Source: WTFV01 sp965203525
GTDB lineage: Bacteria > Acidobacteriota > Vicinamibacteria > Vicinamibacterales > UBA8438
Assembly (NCBI GenBank): GCA_965203525.1
Contig: OZ241898.1
Coordinates: 310,001-374,000 of the forward strand
Length of the DNA stretch: 64,000 nucleotides
Direction of reading: 5' to 3'
The position numbers and the translations under genes are program-made. The notes beneath the pieces were generated by a model, which saw only the letters and a program-made list of their open reading frames with translations, ran no database searches and was not told the origin of the DNA. Shown piece after piece: positions 1 to 8,500 of the stretch (position 1 is the first letter of the stretch; every line of letters begins with the position of its first letter).

Positions 1-308
1 AGCAGGGTGTCCAGCGCCAGCAGGCGCCGTTCGATCCCCAGGGCCGGCCGCTCGAAGAAAAGCCCGCACAGCCAGTAGCCCTGCAGCAGATAGACCGCGG
101 GCACCCAGTCGCGGACGAGGCGCAGGCTCGGTGACGGCCGGAGCTGCGACAGCATGCCGGCCAGCGCGATGCACACGAGACCGGCGAGCAGCACCCGGCG
201 GCGGCGTCCGGCGTCGAGCGGGCGGAGGTGCGCGAGAACGATCAGGTGGAGGAAGAAACCGCAGACGATCCACTCCGTGATCCAGAGCTGGCGCACGTCG
301 AAGGTCAT
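1..308 (-). CDS. PAP2-like membrane protein, N-terminal part only
   Basis: An open frame starts at ATG 308 on the minus strand (MTFDVRQLWITEWIVCGFFL) and runs off the left edge of the window without a stop, giving about 102 residues. Three hydrophobic segments are visible, followed by a GYWLCGLFF-type stretch. That stretch resembles the N-terminal membrane part of PAP2 / inositolphosphotransferase-like phosphatases, which act on lipid phosphates at the inner membrane. The catalytic histidine motifs of that family would lie further downstream and cannot be seen, so the assignment rests on the pattern of membrane segments only. It is transcribed divergently from the porin operon to its right. 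Confidence 0.45.
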   Translation of the reverse strand, partial: MTFDVRQLWITEWIVCGFFLHLIVLAHLRPLDAGRRRRVLLAGLVCIALAGMLSQLRPSPSLRLVRDWVPAVYLLQGYWLCGLFFERPALGIERRLLALDTL

Positions 309-408
309 GGCTGCTCAGGCTACCCGATCGCATCCGCGGATGCAGCGTCCGCTTCGTCCCGCGCGGACGTTTCGGCCGCCGGGCCCGGCGTACCGCAACC
401 GGGCGCGG

Positions 409-429
409 AACTGAGACCAAATCTCACTT
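409..429. promoter_or_regulatory. operator 1, imperfect palindrome
   Basis: The 21-bp site AACTGAGACCAAATCTCACTT matches operator 2 (471-491) at 18 of 21 positions and lies just upstream of the -35 box at 433. Two like palindromes around one promoter suggest a dimeric repressor, possibly metal- or redox-responsive. The regulator is not identified. Confidence 0.6.
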
Positions 430-432
430 GGC

Positions 433-462
433 TTGACCGGCCGGACGGGTCGCGGATATAGT
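433..462 (+). promoter_or_regulatory. sigma70 promoter of the porin/flavin operon
   Basis: TTGACC (433-438) and TATAGT (457-462) are separated by 18 bp. The promoter sits between two copies of the same palindrome, so a bound regulator would block polymerase on both sides. The predicted transcript starts near 469, inside operator 2, and has a leader of about 270 nt before the porin ATG at 741. Confidence 0.6.
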
Positions 463-470
463 CCGTCTCC

Positions 471-491
471 AACTGAGATTAAATCTCAGTT
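471..491. promoter_or_regulatory. operator 2, near-perfect palindrome
   Basis: AACTGAGATT-A-AATCTCAGTT is a perfect 10-bp inverted repeat around a single central base. It overlaps the predicted transcription start of the porin operon. It lies 62 bp from operator 1, roughly six helical turns, so both sites would face the same side of the DNA. Confidence 0.65.
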
Positions 492-563
492 TGGATCTGC
501 TGCGGGGGATGCTTCGCCGGGGCCGAGACGTGGCTCCCGGGGGGCGTCGAAAGGGTTGGAGAC

Positions 564-595
564 GGCCCGCCGGGTGCGGCAACACCGGGCGGGCC
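564..595 (+). other. strong hairpin in the long porin leader
   Basis: The left arm GGCCCGCCGGGTG pairs with CACCGGGCGGGCC with one mismatch around a short loop. No T-run follows, so it is not an intrinsic terminator. It is the main structure in the otherwise gene-free stretch 309-740. No known riboswitch consensus was recognised. Confidence 0.4.
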
Positions 596-740
596 TGCTG
601 AACGATCGCCCCGCGGTTCCCGGAACAGGGTTGCACGGCGCGGCGCGTTCAAGCCATCCCCATTCTAGCCGGCCGGGGAGCCGGCGAGCCAGGGGGCGTG
701 CCTCGCACCGTGCGGCCGCAACACGGTGGAGGACGGTGTG

Positions 741-2180
741 ATGTCAATCGGACGGTGTGGATTCGCCCCGGCCGCGCTGGCGGCCGCTTTTCTGTTCGGC
801 GTGGACGCGGCGTCCGCGGCCGGCCCCGGCCCGCGCGGCGGCGACGGTTCGGAAGCGGCGGAAGCGGCGACGGTCCCCGCGGAGCCCGGGGCGGCGGGGG
901 AGCCGGCGGCCGGCGCGGAGACCGAGGCCGATGCGGGCGGGACGGAAGCGCAAGATGCCGACGTCGCGGAGGCCGAGACCGCCGCGGGCGGGACGGAAAC
1001 GCAGGACGCCGACGTCGCGGAGCTCGAGCGGCGCATCGAACTGCTGGCCGAAGAGGTCGAGCGCCTGCGCAGCGGAGAGCCCGAAGTCGAGGTGACGGTC
1101 GATCGGGCCCGCGCGCTTGGTCTGGCGCCCTCGGCGGCCGCCACCTACGGCATCGATTCCGGCGTGTCGATCGCCGGCTACGGCGAGATGCTGTACGAGA
1201 ACTACGCCTCCGACAAGACGACGCAGTTCGACTTCCTGCGGGCGATCCTGTACGCGGGCTACCGGTTCAACGACCGGTTCCTGTTCAATTCGGAGATCGA
1301 GGTCGAGCACGCGAAGGAGATCTTCGTCGAGTTCGCCTACGTCGACTACCTGGCGACCGACGCCGTCGGCCTGCGGGCCGGGATGCTGCTGATCCCGATG
1401 GGACTGGTCAACGAGTTCCACGAGCCGACCGTCTTCATCGGCGCCGAGCGGCCGGTGACCGAGAAGAGCATCATTCCGACGACGTGGCGGGAGAACGGGG
1501 GCGGCGTCTACGGGGCGTTCGAGAACGTGGCGTTCCGCGCCTACGTGGTCAACGGCCTCAACGGTTCGGCGTTCTCGTCGAGCGGCGTGCGCGGGGGGCG
1601 GCAGAAGGGCGGCAAGGCGAAGGCGAACGACATGGCGTTCACCGGCCGCCTGGACGTCACGCCGACGCCCGGGGTCTTCTTCGGCGCCAGCTTCTACACC
1701 GGCGGGTCGGGCCAGGGCGACGTCGTCGTCGACGGTCGCAACTACGGCGTGCGGACCGGCATCTTCGACGCGCACGCGCAGGCGCAGGTCCGGGGCTTCG
1801 ATTTCCGCGCGCTGTTCGCGCGGGCGGGCCTGGACGACACGTCGATGCTGAACCAGGTGCTGGGGCTGGAGGGCGGCGCCGGCGTCGCCGAGAAGATGCA
1901 GGGCGGCTACGTGCAGTTCGGTTACGACCTGCTGTCGCAGGCGCCGGCGGCGGCCGGCGTGGGGCTGACGCCGTACCTCCGCTACGAGAAGGTGGACACC
2001 CACGCGGCGGTGGCGGCCGGCTTCACGCGCAACCCGTCGAAGAACAACACCTACACGACGTTCGGCATCGAGCTGAAGCCGATCCCGAACATCGTCGTCA
2101 AGGTCGATCACATGTGGGTGAACAACTCCGTGGACAGCGGGGTCAACCAGTTCAACTTCAACGTCGGATACGCCTTCTAG
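741..2180 (+). CDS. outer-membrane porin, OprO/OprP-like
   Basis: A 479-residue exported beta-barrel protein. ATG 741 is chosen because GGAGG lies 8 nt upstream; GTG 726 is an in-frame alternative. A signal peptide (about residues 1-27) is followed by an acidic Ala/Glu-rich linker and a short coiled coil (ELERRIELLAEEVERLR). A barrel with alternating aromatic strands follows, ending in an aromatic residue (NVGYAF), as outer-membrane assembly requires. Segments such as RAGMLLIPMGLVNEFHEP fit the phosphate-selective porin-like superfamily. The substrate is unknown. It is first in the operon with the FMN-binding protein, membrane protein and ApbE, so it may serve solute or metal uptake linked to periplasmic flavin chemistry. 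The IS element begins at the last base of its stop codon. Confidence 0.7.
   Translation: MSIGRCGFAPAALAAAFLFGVDAASAAGPGPRGGDGSEAAEAATVPAEPGAAGEPAAGAETEADAGGTEAQDADVAEAETAAGGTETQDADVAELERRIELLAEEVERLRSGEPEVEVTVDRARALGLAPSAAATYGIDSGVSIAGYGEMLYENYASDKTTQFDFLRAILYAGYRFNDRFLFNSEIEVEHAKEIFVEFAYVDYLATDAVGLRAGMLLIPMGLVNEFHEPTVFIGAERPVTEKSIIPTTWRENGGGVYGAFENVAFRAYVVNGLNGSAFSSSGVRGGRQKGGKAKANDMAFTGRLDVTPTPGVFFGASFYTGGSGQGDVVVDGRNYGVRTGIFDAHAQAQVRGFDFRALFARAGLDDTSMLNQVLGLEGGAGVAEKMQGGYVQFGYDLLSQAPAAAGVGLTPYLRYEKVDTHAAVAAGFTRNPSKNNTYTTFGIELKPIPNIVVKVDHMWVNNSVDSGVNQFNFNVGYAF
933..1028 (+). repeat. in-frame 51-bp-offset duplication in porin linker
   Basis: A 45-bp block starting at 933 recurs at 984 with four substitutions. 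This encodes two copies of GGTE(A/T)QDADVAE in the linker before the coiled coil. The offset is 17 codons, so the frame is kept. Confidence 0.7.
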
Positions 2181-3369
2181 TGTCCCGTAACGATGGTTCG
2201 TGAAACATTTATCCATCGTGCGCCGCGAGCGTCCGTTGCGCGAAGCGGCCGATGCGCGCCAGGATTTCGTCGGCCGTCTTCGTCCACACGAACGGCCGGG
2301 CGCCGGCGTTGTGCGCTTCGAGAAACTCCCGAATCGCTCGTTCGAGGGCGGCGATGCTGCGGTACACGCCACGACGCAGTTGCCGGGTCGTCAGCTCCGC
2401 GAACCAGCGCTCCACCAGGTTCAGCCAGGAACTGTAGGTCGGCGTGAAATGCAGATGAAAGCGCGGGTGTCGGGCCAGCCAGCGCCGAATCCGGGGAGCC
2501 TTGTGGGTGCTGTAGTTGTCCAGGATCAGATGGACGTCCTGGTCTTCGGGCACCTCGGCGTCGATGCGCCGGAGGAACTGCAGGAACTCGGCCGACCGAT
2601 GGCGGCGATGCAGTTGGCCGAGGACCTTGCCGGTCTTGACGTCGAGCGCCGCGAACAACGAGGTCGTACCGTGGCGGCGGTAGTCGAAGCTGCGCCGCTC
2701 GGCCTGGCCCGGCTGCATCGGCAGCAGCGGCGCCGTGCGCTCGAGGGCCTGAATCTGCGGCTTTTCGTCGACACAAAACACGACCGCGTGCTCCGGCGGA
2801 TCGACGTACAGCCCGACGATGTCGCGCACCTTGTCGATCAGGAACGGGTCCGGCGACAGCTTGAACGTTTCGGTCCGGTGCGGCTGCAGTCCGAAAGTGC
2901 GCCAGATCCGGCTGATGGTGGTGTGGCTCAGACCGGTGGCCTTCGCCATGCCGCGCGTACTCCAGTGGGTGGCGCCGGGCGGAGTCGATTCCAGGGTCCG
3001 CACCACCACGTCTTCGACCTGCGTGTCGGTGATGCGGCGCGGGGCGCCCGGTCTCGGTTCGTCGGTCAGGCCGTCGATTCGGTCTGCGAGAAAGCGGGTG
3101 CGCCACTTGCAGACCGTGGTCGGGGACAGGTGCAGGCGCCTGGCGATGCCGGTGGTCGGCTGGCCGTCGGCACAGGCCAGGATGACGCGGGCGCGTCGCG
3201 CGCGCTGCGGGGCGGTGCGCGACCGATGGGCCAGCGAGGTCAGGGCTTGCCGTTCGTCGTCCGTCAGGACGACCGGTGTCGGGGTGCGTCCTCTGCGCAT
3301 GGGTGCCTCCTGGGGAGGACAGACGACACCGCCCTTGATGATGTTTCACTTTTTTCTCTGACGGGACAC
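2180..3369 (-). mobile_element. IS630-family insertion sequence
   Basis: The 1190-bp element is flanked by TA at 2178-2179 and 3370-3371, the expected IS630/Tc1-mariner target duplication. The left end begins GTGTCCCGTAACG and the right end, read inward on the other strand, begins GTGTCCCGTCAGA. Both ends also share GTGAAACAT about 20 bp further in. It carries one intact transposase on the minus strand. Removing one TA plus the element restores TTC-TAG-GAG, so the porin stop codon and the Shine-Dalgarno of the FMN-binding gene were adjacent before insertion. Confidence 0.9.
2209..3300 (-). CDS. IS630-family transposase
   Basis: A 363-residue DDE transposase. The N-terminus is a helix-turn-helix region (RRLHLSPTTVCKWRTRFL, about 56-73) and a second HTH follows (ATGLSHTTISRIWRTFG). 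The RNase-H-like catalytic core has VFCVDEKPQIQA for the first Asp and HLILDNYSTHKAP for the second. The third acidic residue lies in SWLNLVERWFAELT. ATG 3300 is preceded by AGGAGG at 5-6 nt spacing. The stop codon lies one base inside the conserved GTGAAACAT block of the left end. The frame is intact and the copy is probably functional or recently so. Confidence 0.92.
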   Translation of the reverse strand: MRRGRTPTPVVLTDDERQALTSLAHRSRTAPQRARRARVILACADGQPTTGIARRLHLSPTTVCKWRTRFLADRIDGLTDEPRPGAPRRITDTQVEDVVVRTLESTPPGATHWSTRGMAKATGLSHTTISRIWRTFGLQPHRTETFKLSPDPFLIDKVRDIVGLYVDPPEHAVVFCVDEKPQIQALERTAPLLPMQPGQAERRSFDYRRHGTTSLFAALDVKTGKVLGQLHRRHRSAEFLQFLRRIDAEVPEDQDVHLILDNYSTHKAPRIRRWLARHPRFHLHFTPTYSSWLNLVERWFAELTTRQLRRGVYRSIAALERAIREFLEAHNAGARPFVWTKTADEILARIGRFAQRTLAAHDG

Positions 3370-3385
3370 TAGGAGAATCCGATCC

Positions 3386-3982
3386 ATGCAGCAGGAGCCG
3401 GCCGCGGGACGGGTCGCAGGGAGGCGCGCCGCGCGCGCGCTGCTGGTCTGGCTCGCTCTCGCGGGCGGCGCCGCGGCGGAGCAGGCCGGCGTCGTTTCCC
3501 GCGCCGAGGCGCTGGCCGCGGTCTTCGCGGGGGCGGCCGTCGACGCGGACCGCGTCTACCTGACGGCCGCTCAGGCCGAGCGGATCGGCGGGCTGGCGCG
3601 CGAAGACCTGCGCACCCGGATCTACGCCCGCTACGTCGCCAGGCGTGACGGCGTCGTGGTCGGCCGCGCCTACGTCGATACGCACGTGGTGCGGACCAAG
3701 CGCGAGAGCCTGCTGATTTCGCTCCATCCCGACGGCCGCCTGCGCCGCATCGACGTGACCGCCTTCCTGGAGCCTCCCGAGTACGTGGCCCCGGAGCGGT
3801 GGATGCGGCAGTACCACGGCAAGCCGCTCGGGGACGACCTGGCGATCCGGCGGGCGATCCGTCCCATCGCCGGCGCGACGCTGACGACCCACGCCGTCAA
3901 CGCCGCGGTGCGGCGGGTCCTGGCGCTCGATCGGGTGCTGGAAGGACCCGCGCCCGGGGGCGCCGGACACCCCGCGCCATGA
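3386..3982 (+). CDS. periplasmic FMN-binding domain protein, ApbE target
   Basis: A 198-residue protein with a signal peptide (cleavage near Ala31), then an FMN-binding domain. The motif PIAGATLTTHAV (about 161-172) matches the GAT flavinylation signature of NqrC/RnfG-type domains. The Thr at about 165 is the likely site of covalent FMN attachment by ApbE, which is encoded two genes downstream. GGAG 10-13 nt upstream of ATG 3386 is now joined to the right end of the IS element. The stop overlaps the next start (ATGA). It is probably an electron carrier in the periplasm. A paralogue lies at 9220-9768. Confidence 0.75.
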   Translation: MQQEPAAGRVAGRRAARALLVWLALAGGAAAEQAGVVSRAEALAAVFAGAAVDADRVYLTAAQAERIGGLAREDLRTRIYARYVARRDGVVVGRAYVDTHVVRTKRESLLISLHPDGRLRRIDVTAFLEPPEYVAPERWMRQYHGKPLGDDLAIRRAIRPIAGATLTTHAVNAAVRRVLALDRVLEGPAPGGAGHPAP

Positions 3983-4458
3983 CCTGGTGGGAGCGCCGGG
4001 GATTCAACGCGTTCCACGTCATCGTCGCGGTGACCGGCGTCGCGTACCTGTTCATGAAGTACGGGATGGCCACCGACGACCCGTTCGCCGTCGTCAACCA
4101 TCCCTGGCAGCCGGAGATGCTGTCCGCGCACGTGGTCGCGGCGCCGTTCTTCGTCGCCTTCTTCGGCATGCTGTTCCGATCGCATTCCTTCGGCAAGCTC
4201 CGGTCGCCGAACCGGGCGAACCGCCGCACGGGATGGACCTCGCTCCTCGGCTTCTCGGCCATGGCCCTCAGCGGCTATCTGATCCAGGTCGCCTCCACGC
4301 CCGCGCTCGTCACCTTCTTCATCTGGACGCACGTCGCGGCCAGCGCCGCGTTCGTCGTCGGCTACGGCGCCCATCTCGTCAACGGCCGGCGGATCACCGG
4401 GCGCCGGGCGCGGGCTTCCGCCGCGCCGTTGCGCGGGCCGGCGCGTCCTGCGCCATGA
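3979..4458 (+). CDS. four-helix membrane protein, possible haem b carrier
   Basis: A 159-residue inner-membrane protein with about four hydrophobic segments and several histidines in or near them (FNAFHVIV, LSAHVVA, FIWTHVA, YGAHLV). Such spacing resembles DUF4405/cytochrome b-like proteins that accompany FMN-binding domain proteins. Haem ligation is inferred only from histidine placement. ATG 3979 overlaps the previous stop and its own stop overlaps the ApbE start (ATGA on both sides), so the three genes are translationally coupled. It probably passes electrons between the quinone pool and the flavinylated partner. Confidence 0.6.
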   Translation: MTWWERRGFNAFHVIVAVTGVAYLFMKYGMATDDPFAVVNHPWQPEMLSAHVVAAPFFVAFFGMLFRSHSFGKLRSPNRANRRTGWTSLLGFSAMALSGYLIQVASTPALVTFFIWTHVAASAAFVVGYGAHLVNGRRITGRRARASAAPLRGPARPAP

Positions 4459-5501
4459 ACCGGCTCGCGGTCCGCCGCGCTGCGCCGTGGCTGTGCCTCG
4501 CGGCCGCGGCGTGCGGCCGCCCGGAGACCGCCGCGCGCGCCGCGCGGGTCGAGAATCCGGTCCGTGTCGAACGCACCGTGTTCCTGATGGGCACCATCGC
4601 CACGTTCGTGGCCGAGACGGCGGATCGCGAGACGGGGCTGGCGAAGCTGGAACGGATGGTCCGCGTCGTCGAGGAGACGGAAGCCGCGCTCAGCACGTGG
4701 CGCGACGACAGCGTCCTGAGCGCGGTGAACCGGCAGCCGGCCGGCGAGCCGTTGCCGCTGCCGCGGGAGGTGTGCGGCCTGCTCGGCCGCGTCGCCGAGT
4801 GGCACGCGGCGACGGGCGGCGCGTTCGACCCGGCGGTGGGACGCCTGATCGACGTCTGGGGCCTGCGGGGGGAGGGCCGCCGGCCGGACGATGCGGCGCT
4901 GGCGCTCGCGCTGGCCGCCTCCGGTCTCGATCGTCTCGCGCTCGATACGGAAACGTGCGCCGTCACGCGCCGCGCCGCGGTCACCCTGGACGCGGGAGGA
5001 TTCGGCAAGGGCGAGGCGCTCGACCGCGTCCGCGCGGCCGAGCGCGGCCGGCCGGGCGCCTGGCTCGTCGATTTCGGCGGACAGGTGGCCGTCTCGGGAG
5101 GCGGGGCCGGCGGAGCCTGGCCGGTCGCCGTCGCCCATCCCGAGCGGCGCCGCGAGCCGGTCGTCGAGCTGTTGCTGGCGGAGGGCTCGCTCGCCACCAG
5201 CGGCGGCTCCGAGCGGGATCTGATCCTGGACGGCGGCGCGCGGATCGGCCACGTCGTCGACCCGCGCACCGGCCGGCCGGTCCGGCGGCCGGCGTCGGTC
5301 ACCGTCTGGCGCCGGGACGCCTTCTCCGCGGACGTGCTCTCGACCGCGCTGTACGTGATGGGGCCGGAGGAGGGGCTCGACTGGGCGGCGGCGCGCGGCC
5401 TCGCCGCCTGCTTCATCGCGGCCGACCCCGGTTCGGGAAACGTCACGTTCCGCGCCACGCCGGCCTTCGAGGCGCGGTTCCCGCTGCCGGCGCCGCCGTG
5501 A
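4455..5501 (+). CDS. apbE: FAD:protein FMN transferase
   Basis: A 348-residue ApbE family protein. It transfers FMN from FAD to a Thr/Ser in target proteins at the periplasmic face of the membrane. An N-terminal signal with a Cys in AAACG suggests a lipoprotein, though the lipobox is weak. Family features are FLMGTIATFV at the start of the domain, TLDAGGFGKGEALD (Mg/FAD-binding region), LVDFGGQVAVSGG and HVVDPRTGRPV near the C-terminus. The adjacent FMN-binding protein carries the expected target motif. Length is normal for the family. Confidence 0.88.
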   Translation: MNRLAVRRAAPWLCLAAAACGRPETAARAARVENPVRVERTVFLMGTIATFVAETADRETGLAKLERMVRVVEETEAALSTWRDDSVLSAVNRQPAGEPLPLPREVCGLLGRVAEWHAATGGAFDPAVGRLIDVWGLRGEGRRPDDAALALALAASGLDRLALDTETCAVTRRAAVTLDAGGFGKGEALDRVRAAERGRPGAWLVDFGGQVAVSGGGAGGAWPVAVAHPERRREPVVELLLAEGSLATSGGSERDLILDGGARIGHVVDPRTGRPVRRPASVTVWRRDAFSADVLSTALYVMGPEEGLDWAAARGLAACFIAADPGSGNVTFRATPAFEARFPLPAPP

Positions 5502-5535
5502 CGTGTCGGCGGCCCGCCGGCCCCGCGCCGCCCGC

Positions 5536-8500
5536 TCAGCGGTACGGCGCGCCGAACGCAACCGGGCTGCCGCCGGGAGCGTACGCCGGGACCGGCGCCG
5601 GCGGCGCGTCGTTGTTGTGCCTGCCCTGATTGAACAGGTTCCGTACCGTGCGAACGCTCTTCAGCGTGTAGCGGCTCCGGGAGTTGGGGAACTCCGCCTG
5701 CCACATGACGGCCAGTTGCTCGTCGGTCAGCCGCCACCGGGCGTTGGACGCCAGCGTCCAGTTCTGGAAGTCCATGACCCGGCGGCCGAAGAACCGGCCG
5801 GTGCGGGGTTTTTCCGGCACCGGGGGGATGCCGTCGACCTCGGTGAAGCCGGGCGGCAGGCCGGGTCCCGCCGCCGGCAGGACGATCAGCGGGAGCGCCG
5901 CCGCCGGGGCCGTCGTCTTGCCGCCCTTGGGGAGGCGCTCCACGGAGTCCAGGAGCCGGGCGAGCCGCTCGCGCTCTCCGGCCGTCAGCCGCTTGCGCTG
6001 CTCGGCGGGCCGCCGTCCGATCAGGTCGTCCAGGTCGACCAGCCACTCCAGGTCGGTACGGGCCTGTCCCTGCGCCAGCCGCGCCGCCTGCTCCCACCTG
6101 CCCGCCTTGCGCCAGTTGCGGAGCGCGTCGGCGGCCATGCCCGCCTGCTCGAACGTCTCGGCGGCGTCTTCCGGACGGCCCTGCGCTTCCCGCAACCGTC
6201 CCAGGCGCGCCGGGTCGGACGGCTTGACGGACAGCAGAACCCGCTCGGCCTCCGCCGTCTCTCCGGTCGCGGTCAGGGCGTCCACGGCGCGGCAGCGCAA
6301 CGCCCGGGCCTTCGCCGCGGCGTCACCCGCGTAGCCGGTCAACTCCAGCCAGCCTTCGACGTCGCCGGCATACGCGCCGGCCTCGGCGGACTCGTCGGCG
6401 AAGGTCTCGACGGCGTCGCGCAACCGTTGCGCCACCGGAGGCAATGCCCGGCGCAGCCAGCTTCCCTCCGATTCCAGCGCGAGCGTGGCGTCGAGCAGGG
6501 CGAACGGAGCCGTGTGCCGCGCGAGCGTCCACGCATCCAGCTCGTTCAACGCCCGCTCGGGCCGCTCCGCGCCGGACGCGCCGGCCTGCGCGATCGCCTC
6601 GCCGGCCATCCCGAGCACCTCGTGCCGGCGGACTCCGGCGGGCACGCCGTCGAGGAGCAGACGGGCGGCGGTGGCGAGCAGGGTCGTCCGCACGTCCCGG
6701 CGTACGGTCTCGTCCGCGACCCCGTTCGGCAGGTGCGGGTCGCCCAGCAGACGCATCGCCTGACACGCCCGCTGCCACGCCCGCCGCGGCGTCGTGTCGA
6801 TGAGCGTCCGCGCGTCGTTGGCCCGCGCCTGGACGCGTTCCTCGGGCGGCGCGTCGTCCCCGAAGTGCTCGACCAGATCGTCGGCGTCGTAGGGGGCCGC
6901 TTCGCCCAGCAGATCCGCGCTCAGGTCCAGCGCCGCGTCGTCGCCCGCGACGTCGACGAACACGAGCGTCTCGGTGGCGCGGCTCAGCGCCACCCGGAGC
7001 TGGTCGATGGCGGTTCGGTGCTCGTGCTCGCGGAGCGCTCTCGACGTCCGCGTCGCCGCCGGCCCCGTCGCGGCCTCCAGGCGCACCAGCGCCCTTCCGG
7101 GCTCCAGGACGCAGACCGACTGGTATTCCAGTCCCTTCGTGTCGGCCGGTGTCAGCACCATGTCCCGCAGCCGTTCCGGCATCCAGGGAGGGACCTCGGC
7201 GCCGACCGTGACGACCACGAGCCCCTCCACGTCGTCGAGCCGCTCCAGCAGCGTGACGGCGTCCGGCGTGTCGGGAACGACCACGTGCAGCAGGTGGGCG
7301 TCGGCGTGCCGGCCGCCGGGCCGATGCCGCTGTTTCGTCGGACGCCGCCCTTTTTCGAGGTGGACGTACCACGCCGACGCACGTTCGATGACGGCTTCTA
7401 TTCGGCTCGGACAGCGCAGGTTGTCTTCGAGGTGGAACCGCCGCGGGGCGTCGAGGCGCGCGGCCAGCAGGTCGTTCAAGGGCCCCCAGTCGAAGCCCGA
7501 CGGACGGACGGTCTGTCCGTCGTCCCCTGCCGCCAGCAGCCAGGGCGCGTGCCCGCGCCGGCGGGCGATCGCGAGGCATAGTTCCACGACCACGGCCGTT
7601 TCCAGCACCGTCAGATCCTGCGCTTCGTCGACGACGATCCGGTCGAACTCCGCGAACCCCTCCGGCAGAGCGCCGTCCCGCAGCCGCGCGATCGCCGCCG
7701 CCGCCGCCGCGAGTTCCGGAAAGACGCGGGCGAACGCATCCGGCTCGACGGCGCCGGCCACCTTGAGCAGCGCGCTCGCGGCCGCCCGTCCGACCCCGTC
7801 GTCGTCGGCCCGGCGCTCGCGGTACGCGGCGTCGCTCAGCCGCACCAGGTCGCCGGCCGGCACGCAGTCGGCAGCCCCGGGCACGGCGCGGCCGAGCAGC
7901 ATCGCCCGCACCTCGGCATGCAACGCCGCGTCCCGGCCCGCCCACGGGCCGACCTGCCGGCGCCCGAGCCGCGCGATGGCGGCGGCGAACGCGGCACGGC
8001 TCTCCGCGAGCGGGCGCCGGTCGACGTCGGCGCCGCACACTTCGCCCAGGAAGGTCGTGAAGTCGCGCGCGTCCACCCGCACGTCGGCGGGGGCGAACGC
8101 GCGGAAATGCTCCGCGGCGGCGACGGTCAACTCGCGCGACCAGGTCAGGTAGAGCACGCGCTGGCCGCTGCGCGCTTCGATCGCCTTCCACAGCACGGTC
8201 GTCTTGCCGGACCCCGGCCGCCCGTGCACGATACGGACGGGACCTTCGTGCTTGACGAACTGGATCTGCACGGGCGTCCAGGGTCGTCCGACGAGATCGG
8301 CGTCGTCGATCTCGCGTTGCGAGAAGCGCAGATAATCGTCCAGAACGCCCGCGTCGAGCGTTTCGTGATCGTCGTGGTGGCGCACCGCGCGCACGAGGAT
8401 GCCGCCGCGGCCGGCGAACTCGATGCCGCGGGCGGGCCGGCTTCCCTGCACCGTCCACCACAGGTAGTACTGCATGCCGCCGCTGCCGCCGAGGGGCGAG

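Noticed and set aside
2193..3372. Plus-strand open frames across the IS element
   Set aside because: They mirror the transposase codons; the minus-strand frame has all transposase motifs and a Shine-Dalgarno.
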